NCBI GenBank assembly: GCA_033439255.1
Contig: CM065879.1
Location: forward strand, 2,398,501 to 2,462,500
Length of the DNA stretch: 64,000 nucleotides
Direction: 5' to 3'
Source of the DNA: Hericium rajendrae
Taxonomy: Eukaryota > Basidiomycota > Agaricomycetes > Russulales > Hericiaceae
Shown here one piece after another: positions 34,667 to 44,124 of the stretch (positions are counted from its first letter, which is position 1; each line of letters opens with the position of its first letter). Below the pieces are notes generated by a model. That model saw only the letters and a program-made list of their open reading frames with translations. It was not told where the DNA came from and ran no database searches. The translations under genes were made by a program, and so were the position numbers.

Positions 34667-36754
34667 TCAGAAACCTAGGGACGCGAAGATCTGTGCAGCC
34701 TCTCCCAAACCATGCCCATGAAAGATCTCCACCTCCTCAGGCGGCTCCTGCGGCGGCCACTCCTCCCACGGCTCGTCGTCCCCGTCAAAAAACGCAGCCA
34801 TCACGTCCCCGTCCTCCTCCTCGCCCTCGTCCTCATCGAGCTCCGGCCAATCTCCCGGCCCGAGGAACATGTCCTGCAGTGGCTCGTGCGGCTCACACGA
34901 CCGCCCGTCCCAGATCACGCGCGGCATGATCGCGCGCAGCGCGTCGATGTGCGCCGGCGTGACATGGCAGTCCGCGACCTCGACCTCCTCAAAGTCCTCG
35001 CTCCACGCGCGCCGGCGCGCCAGCACGCCTTCGATGATGCCGCCGCCCGGCGGGGGCAGCCCGAGGCCCGTGCCCGTCGGGTACTCGAAGCTGACGCGGT
35101 GCAGCCGCAGGCGGCGGAGCTGCGGGAAGAGGAACCCGCCGGCGGGCGCACCGAGGACGGGCGCCTGGCCGAGCGCCTCGATGAAGTGCGGGAAGGCGCG
35201 CGGGCCGACGGAGACGACCTCGACTGCGTCGAACTCGCCCATGATTTCGGGCCAGGGGACGCGCTGGAAGCGCAGGTCCTGGTCGCCGATGTTCACGTGC
35301 ATCGCGCGGAGCGCATTGTCGTCGAGGCGGTCGAGCATGAGACACAGCATCTCTTCGTCCAGGGACCGTGATGGTACTCTGCCGGCGGAGAGGTGGAGAT
35401 AGACTTGGGCATGCGGGTCGTCGGTGTCGTGCGTGGTGGTGGTTGGAGTGTGCATCGTTGTCCAGCCAGTGAACTCGATACAGCCTGCAGGGCGGTTGAT
35501 GAGAATGGACTGAAGCGGCACGGGGACCTGCCGCATGAGCAGATCGAGGAGCTTGTGGCGTTTCACAGGATATTCGTCGTCCGGGTTGCCGCGCTCGTGG
35601 CAGTTCAGGTGGATGGCCGTGGTGGCCGGGATGGTAAGATATTCCACTAGCTTGAGGCAGTCAGTAGGCTGGGCTGCCAGCTTCAGCTTTTTCAGTTTCG
35701 GGAGAGCAACTGCGGCGTCAGCTGGTAAGAGTGCTGCCATGTCCATCGCGCTAGGGATGGTCCATGCTAGCTCCAGCTTTTCAAGCTCGGGCATCCGAGC
35801 GAGCACGCCAAGCAGTTCGTCGCGGGTGAAGGCTGCCATGGGCGCAGGGCCGTATTCACTGGTGCTGAGCGAGAGATGTGTGAGGTGTTCGTACAGCGGT
35901 GATTCCAGTGGTAGCCTGGCGTCTGTTAATGAGATTTCGCGGAGGCGAGGAGCGTCGCCTGCAAACAAGTTCCATGGAAGAATGCAGCTCTGTCCCATGC
36001 GGCGCTGTGGTGTTGAATAGTTGAAAGTCTCGAGCAACGGCGCACGAACTACCAGCAGATGCGCCATACTATCCCAGGCATACTGCTGTGGGCATGTCAA
36101 GGCGAGCTCGGAGGTCCGAGGAGTCTCTGCCAGCAGAGACATCAGAATGTCCTGCTCCGCAGCCAGAAGACTGTTCACAGGGTTGTGGTATCGGACGACA
36201 AGGGGAGCCTGCTTTGATCGACGGAGCCGTTCGGTGGTGCAGGGGCGCAGAGAATCGATGTCGATGCCCCATAGGCTAGGATGGTCGAGCGCGATCTTTC
36301 TCCATAAACGACAGACATGTGTCACTCGCATCCATCCCAGCGTCACCTCCCCTCTACTACTACCCCCCAGAACCTGCAGACCCCTCCGGACCGTGATGCG
36401 ATGGGTGTTGTTCTGTGGAATCTCCTCGGCTGCGAGGAAAGAGAATATGTGTGCAAGGATTTCGGGGTGCAAACGCGTAGCTGGGGAGAGCGCGTTGCGG
36501 CGCGCTTTGATGATGTTTGATGCGGCCTGCAAAGCGTCGAACTCTTGGTCGAGCTGAGCACGGCTTGAATCCAGGACGGAAACATCGCTGTAGGCCGATA
36601 CGCCATCTAGAAAGGAAAGTCTGGACGAACAAAACGATAACCAAGGACCGAGGCTGCGTATCCTCGCGCCAGTTGCTAGTTCGGAATGCATTTTGTGTAG
36701 AACATACACGGGGTTGTCTGGTGGGGGTGGTGGGGTAGACATCATCGATTGCAC
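34667..36754 (-). CDS. F-box/leucine-rich protein (copy 2, intact)
   Basis: A single uninterrupted frame of 695 residues. It has an N-terminal helical region (DSSRAQLDQEFDALQAA), the F-box at about residues 100-120 (TRLHPEILAHIFSFLAAEEIP), a WMRVTHVCRLWRKIALDHPSLW segment typical of Agaricomycete F-box proteins, degenerate leucine-rich repeats, and an acidic C-terminus (ELDEDEGEEEDGD). F-box proteins link targets to Skp1-cullin ubiquitin ligase; mushrooms carry large lineage-specific sets. It stands in tandem with the frameshifted copy 500 bases downstream. The first ATG at 36754 is followed by another at 36742; either may be used. Confidence 0.85.
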   Translation of the reverse strand: MQSMMSTPPPPPDNPVYVLHKMHSELATGARIRSLGPWLSFCSSRLSFLDGVSAYSDVSVLDSSRAQLDQEFDALQAASNIIKARRNALSPATRLHPEILAHIFSFLAAEEIPQNNTHRITVRRGLQVLGGSSRGEVTLGWMRVTHVCRLWRKIALDHPSLWGIDIDSLRPCTTERLRRSKQAPLVVRYHNPVNSLLAAEQDILMSLLAETPRTSELALTCPQQYAWDSMAHLLVVRAPLLETFNYSTPQRRMGQSCILPWNLFAGDAPRLREISLTDARLPLESPLYEHLTHLSLSTSEYGPAPMAAFTRDELLGVLARMPELEKLELAWTIPSAMDMAALLPADAAVALPKLKKLKLAAQPTDCLKLVEYLTIPATTAIHLNCHERGNPDDEYPVKRHKLLDLLMRQVPVPLQSILINRPAGCIEFTGWTTMHTPTTTTHDTDDPHAQVYLHLSAGRVPSRSLDEEMLCLMLDRLDDNALRAMHVNIGDQDLRFQRVPWPEIMGEFDAVEVVSVGPRAFPHFIEALGQAPVLGAPAGGFLFPQLRRLRLHRVSFEYPTGTGLGLPPPGGGIIEGVLARRRAWSEDFEEVEVADCHVTPAHIDALRAIMPRVIWDGRSCEPHEPLQDMFLGPGDWPELDEDEGEEEDGDVMAAFFDGDDEPWEEWPPQEPPEEVEIFHGHGLGEAAQIFASLGF

Positions 36755-37570
36755 TTATGATTCCTGAGATCGTGAAGACCAAGAAGAAAGCGTCGAGATA
36801 TGTGGCGCAACCGTGGTGCTCATGTAGCACTAGCAGTGAGCTGAGACAGGAGTCGTTGCCAGGCGGATGCTGCGAGATCGCCTTGCCTGAAACATGGAAG
36901 GAAGATGTTCATAACGGCTTCGAGACGAAGTAACACACAACATACCTTCAAGTCTAGCCTCAGCCTAAACAATCAGTAGTTGAAGTAAAAGGAGGAGTCG
37001 TAAGCAAGCAGTGCCGTGCCGGCGACGATCCTGATGCTTCTTTGTCTTCGTTACGTTGTCTTTCCTTTGTAGGCGCAGTACGGATTTATAACTTCTTCCA
37101 ATGTCTTCTTCCTACAGTAACAACTGGAGTAAAGTACATACGTTTTCCCCTTCAGCATCCCTGAACATGGCCAACCGCCATGCTATCATCTCGCCCAGCA
37201 TCGTCATTATATTTTGCCGCCGGCCTCTATAAAATTAAAAAAGGTACCATTAATAACCCTCGGCTACCATTTTCATCAAATATTTATTGACAACAGGCCG
37301 CGCCGACGACCAGCCCATCTCGGGGAGACCAAATTTCTCCCTCTTTCAGCCTGAGTTGCTCACATGATGCCGGGCTGATGATTGCAAGGATGTCGCGCAC
37401 GGACACACGGCGTTGGATCGCCTTTGGACCGCCAAACTAGCGCCAAGCCTTGATATTGCAGAATGGTGCGCGCTTTTTTCGACTCTGATTCCGTGCTTAC
37501 TGCCAACAATTCAGGCCTGTTTCTCTCTCCCATTTACCACTTCGCCGTGTTGCGCTGACCCGGACCCGAG
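36755..37570. other. Divergent intergenic region
   Basis: About 0.8 kb lie between the F-box gene (minus) and the polysaccharide lyase gene (plus). A CTATAAAATTAAAA element near 37225 is too far from the lyase ATG (about 340 bases) to be assigned with confidence. Confidence 0.45.
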
Positions 37571-39331
37571 ATGAAACTATCCGCTCTTTCCCTTTTTGCG
37601 CTTGCAGGCCTCCCTACGGCCGTCCGCTCTTTAAACACAGGCTTCAGCACCTACGATAATACGTTCATCGATCCCAAGTATGTGCTCGACATGAGTTGGA
37701 ACGAGACTACTATTCCCGCACAGCAGACAATTGTGCAGTGGGCAGATTTCCTGAATGCTCAGGGACCTTGGGGTGAGTTTCCGTTTGTGGATATAGATCT
37801 TCCCCCTTCCGCGTGTCTGCTGCTCGCAGTTTTCCAGAAATAAGAGACTGATCCCAGCATCGACATACAGCCGTCACAGACAAGCCTTTTGCGCCCGCCT
37901 CTGGAGACAAGCATGACTATATGAGCTGGGCACCTTAGTACGCCACATTACCTCTAACTTACAGCCTGAAACGTTGAATGCCCATTCTCAGCTGGTGGCC
38001 GAATTGCACCAACGTCGGCAACACCACCGAGCTCACCCCCGAACAAAGTGAGTCCCCTCTCTTCCCGTCTTCTTCCCTCTATAACCTCGCACCTAGTATG
38101 GACCACGTGCCCGTACAGCCAGCGCGACGGGCAGTTCAACCCGGACGTGCGCACGGTGAACAACACGGGCGCTTTCGACACCATGGCGAACGCCGTGCTC
38201 TACAATGCGCTGGCATGGATAATCGACGGCTCGGCGAGCTATTCTCAGAAGGCGGCGAGCTACGTCAAGATCTGGTTCCTCGATCCCGACACCGCGATGA
38301 ACCCCAACCTGAACTACGCGCAGATCCAACGCGGGCCGGGCAAGAATATGGGTACACACACTGGCGTCCTGTGGGCATTTTCTGCTACCGTCCGGATCGA
38401 GCTGCGCGCTGATACAGTGGTGAATAGGGATCTGAAGGGCATGGCTAAGATCGCGTCCGGCCTTCTTATCCTGCAAGGCGGGAGCAGCCCTGATTGGACG
38501 TCCGACCTCAACACGCAGTTTGCGAACTGGACGTCGACCTACATCAAGTGGCTCACCACGAGCCCGATCGCTCTGGGCGAGAAGGCAGCTCCTAATAACC
38601 ATGGAACGTTCTATTACAATCAGCTGGCCGCCTGCCATATCATCGCCAATGACACTCAAGGAGCGCAGGACGCCCTCAAGGAGTTCTTCTCCGACCAGTT
38701 CCTGAAGCAGATTACCTCCAATGGCGAGCAGGTTCGTTTGCCTTTGCATCATTCTTGTCTCTGTGCCTGATGATCCATTAGCCTCTCGAAGCTGAGCGTA
38801 CCCACCCGTACCACTACCGCAACTACAACCTCGCCGCCCTCCTCGTAAGTGTGCTCTTCCTCAGTGAGCCATGCTGCAAAACTAACTCCGCGCCAGACCA
38901 ACGCCGCTATCGGCGCTTACACCGGCTTCGACGCGTACCACGCGAAGACCGACCAGGGCGCGACGATCCAGGACGCGCTCAACTTCGCGATGACTGTCGC
39001 GCCCGGCGAGGAGCCCGCGGATGAGCTCTGGTCGAACGTCGCGAACGTCGCGGCCGTCTACGGCGACCCGGACCTCAAGTACGCGCAGTTCCTCGCGGGC
39101 AAGGACGACACGTTCCCGGAGAACCCGTGGTTCTTCTGGCTGCAACCCATTTCGGACATGGGGCTTAGCCGCGCGCTCATCAATTCGTCGGCGACGTCGG
39201 GCGGCGGGGCGTCGGGCAGTGGGTCGAACCCGAGTTCGACCCAACGGGCAAACAATGGTGCTGTTGGGATCGCGGCGCGTGGTGTTGTGGGTATGCTGGC
39301 GGCGGGTCTGGCCGCTCTGGCTATGATTTGA
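37571..39331 (+). CDS. Secreted alginate-lyase-fold polysaccharide lyase with GPI-anchor signal
   Basis: Multi-exon gene. Signal peptide MKLSALSLFALAGLPTAVRS is followed by the alginate-lyase-type (alpha/alpha toroid) domain: DKHDYMSWAPYWWPNC, GAFDTMANAVLYNALAW, GKNMGTHTGVLD and the catalytic NNHGTFYYNQ loop with Asn-His and Tyr. Joins checked by eye: GPW/AVTDKPF across 37775-37870, AP/YWWPNC, and GVL/DLKGM. The protein ends with a Ser/Gly-rich linker (SGSGSNPSSTQ) and a hydrophobic tail (GVVGMLAAGLAALAMI), a classic GPI-attachment signal. It would act at the wall or plasma membrane on uronic-acid-containing or related glycans; the true substrate is not known. The gene appears complete. Confidence 0.85.
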
Positions 39332-39898
39332 GTTGGAAAGGGGTGCCGATCTAGGTACATGTCTAGCTGGTTTTTATTTGGGGTGTTGTTTTGTTGTTGT
39401 ATCCGGCTGGACCAGCTTTCGCGGGTTTGTATTCGTGGATGAACTTGCTCATCTGGGTTTGTTGTTATTGGACTTCTTCTACATACCTTCTACATACCTT
39501 TCGATGCATACCTTTCGGGCTACTGCTTCGAGATTTTAGGTCTTCTCCCAAGAGTGGGCCATTTGGTACACGCTCTACCTGCGAGGCGATGCAGCGATTT
39601 CTTGATTCTTAACCTTCATCAATTGGTCTGCCCTCGAATGTGTCTAAGATCTCAAGACACACTGATTACTCATGTCGACAGCACTTGACGGAGCAGTCGA
39701 CGTTATAAGGAACTAAGCTCATTTCCATGAGCAAACGCACCAGAAGACGGTGCCAGTATATGTAAATAACCTATAACTAAACTACTGAAGAATTGACTAG
39801 CTACAGCTCCTCCAGGGAGTTTGATAAGGCCCTACAGATACATTTCCTATCCGTCTGCCTTCGCCTCAGTGTCAGAGCTCTCCCTACATCCCAATCCT
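39332..39898. other. Short intergenic, nothing recognised
   Basis: This holds the 3' flanks of the convergent lyase and Clp1-like genes. Confidence 0.5.
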
Positions 39899-41022
39899 CT
39901 ACTCGTCCACCTTAGCCTTCAAATTCAGAGCCCTCACCATGATATCCTGCATCATGTCGAGTTCATACCAGAGCTCCGCTCCATAGTATCCAATGAAATC
40001 CAGATTGTCCTTGAGCCCATTTAGCTTGAGACTTGCCTCGAGAAGCTCGCTTTGGGCGGCGGCCTGCGGCGCAGTAACTTCAGCCTCCATGATCTCCCTT
40101 GCGATCGACTCGACAGTCCGCCTCGGCTGCATCAGCGGGAGCTCGGGGATATGGCTTCCTTGCGTGAGCCGGATGCTCATCTTGCGTCCGCGGTGCCCCA
40201 GCACAGGGCCCGCGCTCGGCGCCACACTCACTTGCGGGGGCAGCGGGTGCGCGACGTCGCGGATCCACTCCGGCACGAGCGCGCGGAAGAGCGCGGCCTG
40301 ATTCTTCGTGTGGAGGTACACGAGCAGCGCCGGAAAGGTATCCAGGACCGGCACACGCATGAGCACGCGCGGCAGCTCGCGCTGCATCCGGTGCGGGAGC
40401 GCTTTGCGCGTGGGGTCGGGGCGCAGGTTCGGGCAGTTCGCGACGAAGGCGATGTCGTTGATGGGGCACTCGATCGCGCGCGAGAATATGCCGGATAGCG
40501 GGTCTATTTCGAACACGACGAGGAGGTGGGTGGGCCCGAGCGGACGTGGGGAGACGACTTGCTCGACGTTTCGCCCCCAGGTGCGTGCGGCGTCGAGGAA
40601 GCGCGGATCCGCGATGTTTAGCATGCGGGGCGCCAGAGCGCGAAGGGACGAGGCAGAGCGCGGTCGACGCAGTTGCTGGGTGGAATTCGGCCTGCGAATA
40701 GCTGCGATTCGGACGGTGGCATCGCGAAGTTTGGTATGAAGGCGCTCGCGATTTTGAAAGAGCCAGTGGCTGCATCACAAATGAGCAATTGAATAACTCT
40801 GTAGTGCAAACAGACGTACCCGCTATCGGAGGCACGAAGTTTCACGCTTTGCCTAAACTCCTCAATAGACAACCCGATGATAGCATCTTCCCTGTCGGGT
40901 GCGATGTCGGTCAAGGTGTACCTTTGTATATCGCGTTCCTGGGGATGGCGACGGCCTTTCTCCACGGGTAAGCTCGCCAAGAACTCGAGCACAGGGAAGA
41001 GTGCAGATGCAGAGGGAGGCAT
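39899..41022 (-). CDS. Clp1-like protein (copy 2, diverged)
   Basis: Two exons, 41022-40820 and 40769-39899, join in phase (GG/C) and give 357 residues. The unspliced frame would stop early, which confirms the 50-base intron. The central part aligns with the 23.6 kb gene: THLLVVFEID versus THILAVFTS, CPINDIAFVANCPNLRP versus IPTHHVALAANCAHLP, LPRVLMRVPVLDTFPALLVYLHT versus LPVIPITVPTAEAFAPLNAFLIS, and FRALVPEW versus IGALLPVP. The C-terminus is different, with a long helical segment (EIMEAEVTAPQAAAQSELLEASLKLNGL). It is probably a diverged member of the same family; no function can be given. It directly neighbours the family B P450 at 41.7 kb, in the same orientation. Confidence 0.6.
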
Positions 41023-41697
41023 TGTCGAAAGATGGAGAGCGAGACGAAGTTGGGAGAATGGGGCTTCTGACTGCTTTGGCTGTAGGAAAGGTGATGGCTT
41101 GGTGAGAGAAGATGCTCACATTGTTCGATTAAATACACATTTGCCAGGGGAGCCACAAAGTCCACACCAGCCACTCCTGAATGACTCAAAAGGCGACAAA
41201 TCAGAATCAACCGTATTGTGCACAGGACAACCGCACACGAGGCAGTTTTAGTACATGAGGCGACCAGCAGCCTACCATTGATAAATCTTCCATTGTAACG
41301 CTTTTCAACTGACTTCCTTAGATACCGCGACTAGGAAAGTCATGCCAGAACACTTGCATCAGCAGCATCACCGATGCATGGATGTCAAAGCTCAGCGAGG
41401 AAAGGTGTTAGGCGTAGGCAAGTGTCGAGGTCATGGCATGATGAAAGTTGGAGTGAAAGAGCACAATGGGAGTTGAATTTGAATTTCTCGCGCAGGATGC
41501 CGAGCCCGATACTGGTCTGTCTATCGATCCGGCGTCGCCCTATATACAAGAAAAAGTCTCATATATTACTCGTGTAGCTTATCCAGAGCGCACCATTTGA
41601 ATGTCCAATGTTATATAAGGAAATTCATATCCTACACGCCATATAGAAATGAAGAGAGGAGATCCTGCGATCCACGGGACCAAGCCCATCTGTGTGC
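41023..41697. other. Intergenic, nothing recognised
   Basis: This lies between the Clp1-like gene and the P450 gene, both on the minus strand. No feature is seen. Confidence 0.5.
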
Positions 41698-44080
41698 TCA
41701 CCGGACGCTCTTGACCTTCAAACCCATCCACGATCCGTAGTGCCCATCGATGACCGGAAGCATGAGGCCTGCTGGCCGCCTGTACACGTGCTTCCTGTCT
41801 ACTTCGTCTGGCTGAGCGAACTCAAAGTTCTCGAGGAGCGCCGCCGTGAGGGCCTGCAGCTCAATGACGCTGTGATAATGGGGGATGAATAGAAGGACAA
41901 AGAAAGTGCATGGCTGTTCACGTACGCAAACCTCCAACTGGAGTTTTGAAGAAGCATCAGTGAGCTAAGTATAATAAAGAAGGGACGGGAGGGACGGGGA
42001 TAACGTACCCTATGCAGGCACGAATCCCGGCGGCTGGTCATTTACATTGAGCATGGAGACAAGGGAAGATTCATGCTATGGACTTACAGAAATTGAGGCT
42101 GAGTAGACGATAATGAGAGACGGGTCGGAGAGAACTCGTGAAATGAGACTCACAGGTTAGCGTGCACACCGATCGAGGTCTGCTTCGACTTGTCCAAGTT
42201 CAGGAACCGTTCCGGGTGCCATTCATGGGCGTTCTCGCCCCAGATCTCCTTCATTCTGAACAGTACAATCTGTCAGAAAAACAAAGAGCACAAGTGTAAC
42301 TGTCGTTAACATGCCTGTTGTAATCACAGATAGAAATGGTGATGTTCTGTCCTTTTTTCACTGGAATTTGGTCGATCACCTGGCCCGACCGTGTCGTAAT
42401 CGGAAAGGCAAGCGGGATGACGTCGTCCTTCGCCGCACACCTGGCTATTTGCCAGACGATGGGATGCAGGCGCATTGATTCCTGCGGAATCACTAGTCAG
42501 CCAAAGTATAATCCCCCATACGAACGGGAGCGTACCTTGAGTGCCGCATGCAGCATATTCATGCCCTCCAAATCTGCGATCGAAAAATCTTGGTCACCGC
42601 GTGCGATGACCCGCGCGCGTGTAGCGGCGATCTCCTCGCGGACCTTCGTCTGCCAAACCTGGTCCTTAGCGATCTCGTAGAAGAACCACATCAACGTGTT
42701 CGAAATGGTATCGTGTCCTGCGAACATCAGGGTACTAGACGAATGGCAGCGCGTCAATTAGGAACAGAGAATGAATAAAGTGAGATAACGCTTACTTGAT
42801 CTGGTCGTACACCTCCTTGTCGGACATTTTCGACTTGGGATTTTCCGACTCATTGGCGCGCGCAAGGACGCTGATGATGTCCTTGCCGTCGCCGATGAGC
42901 TCATTCTTCCGGATAATGCGAACAGCGAACCTCCGCATGTAGTTTGAGTAGCGGCGGAGGCGTGTGTATTGATAAGTAGGGAGGTTGCGAGCGAAATGAT
43001 GTAAGGGTGTCTCCGGCATGTATTTCCAGAGAGAACGGAACAAGATATCGAGTTTCCATGGGTAGAGAGCTGTGTCGAGACTGGAAGTAGAGAAAGACAT
43101 TATCGAATCATGATGAAACATGTAATTTTTGAACGACATACAGGAGGTTCTTATACACTTCAGATAATTCAGTCTTGGCGTCGTCCAGCGAGCCAAAATC
43201 ATAATTGAAACCGGCTAACGGGCGAATATAGCTGTCAGTCAATTGTCAATGACAAAAGATACAAGGGCCGCCATTACCTGCTCCAATGACATCGAGGGTC
43301 GCCCGCGATAACCAAGGCGCGATGTTGATCATGGAGCCTTTCCCTGAGGTATCGTTCAGGGAGATCTCATCTTTCCACTTCTGCACAAGCTAAATGTCAT
43401 GTGCAGAATCAGGAAGTTTGGCTCCCAGAAAATGCGTGTAATTGCATACCTTGACGCCGTGCCGCTGGAACAACGAAAGGAATGACTTGAGCTGGGGGGC
43501 CGAAAATGCAGGGCTTATTATCTTCCTCTGCCTACCATGAGTCTCACCTAAATCAGACAACATCGTTATGAGTCCTAGTTTATGAATAGAGGAAGCATAC
43601 CATCCGCCCAGACAAGGCCTTCGCCAAGGATCAATCTTGTCCCTTCTCGCATCTCCCGCCGTTTCGGGTAGCGGTATCCGGATGTGTGCAAAACGTATTG
43701 AAGGGCTTTGGGATCGGCGATCATGAGAATTTGTTCCTGCGAGATATTGTAGCACGTGTGATATGCAATAGTAGAACGACTTACACCGAGGCTGCCAAAT
43801 ACACGCCATGCACTGCCGTACTCGCGAAGCCACGCGAACTCGACATCACCGACCTCCTTCTGGTAGCGGATATCCTGTTCGTTCCCTGTTCACAAAAGGC
43901 GTTCAGCCAGACTATCGGACACAGTCGAGGCGAGGAACGCCTACCAATCCAGAACGAGGGGTTCTCAGGACCGCGTATGTCGCTGAGAGAATGACGATCA
44001 CGAATGAATCGAACAACGGTATATAACAAGAAAAGGAATACAGCGGCGAGTCCGCCTACGATGAAAGAGAGGAAAGCCAT
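41698..44080 (-). CDS. Cytochrome P450 (family B, copy 2)
   Basis: Minus-strand paralogue of the 11.3-13.6 kb gene. It has anchor MAFLSFIVGGLAAVF with FWIG, ETHGRQRKI, I-helix LMFAGHDT, K-helix ESMRLHP, WHPERFL, heme loop LNFSAGIRACIG and ending GLKVKSVR. The heme loop is split into exons of 11 bases (42098-42088), 25 bases (42033-42009) and 12 bases (41937-41926) before the last exon 41869-41698, matching copy 1 in every tiny-exon length. I chose the ATG at 44080 because a TATA element lies at about 44117-44124, which would place the transcript start after the in-frame ATG at 44107. No disabling change is seen. Confidence 0.9.
42009..42098 (-). other. Tiny exons (11 and 25 bases) of the heme loop, copy 2
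   Basis: The minus strand has CCTCAATTTCT (42098-42088) between CTCAG and GTAAGT, then a 25-base exon at 42033-42009 before GTACGT. Together they encode LNFSAGIRACIG, 36 bases in all. Confidence 0.82.
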
Positions 44081-44116
44081 ATAGGACACGGTTTCGTCCC
44101 ACAGCATTGCCGTGGC

Positions 44117-44124
44117 TTATATAC
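44117..44124 (-). promoter_or_regulatory. TATA box of the 41.7-44.1 kb P450 gene
   Basis: The minus strand reads TATATAAG about 40 bases before the ATG at 44080. The spacing matches the paralogue at 11.2 kb. Confidence 0.5.

Noticed and set aside
40618-41022. 135-residue protein ending at 40618
   Set aside because: It is the unspliced read-through of exon 1; removing the 50-base intron joins it in phase to the 39899-40769 exon.
3606-44080. A secondary-metabolite gene cluster built on the four P450s
   Set aside because: No terpene, polyketide or peptide synthase or other core enzyme is visible, and housekeeping genes lie between the P450s.
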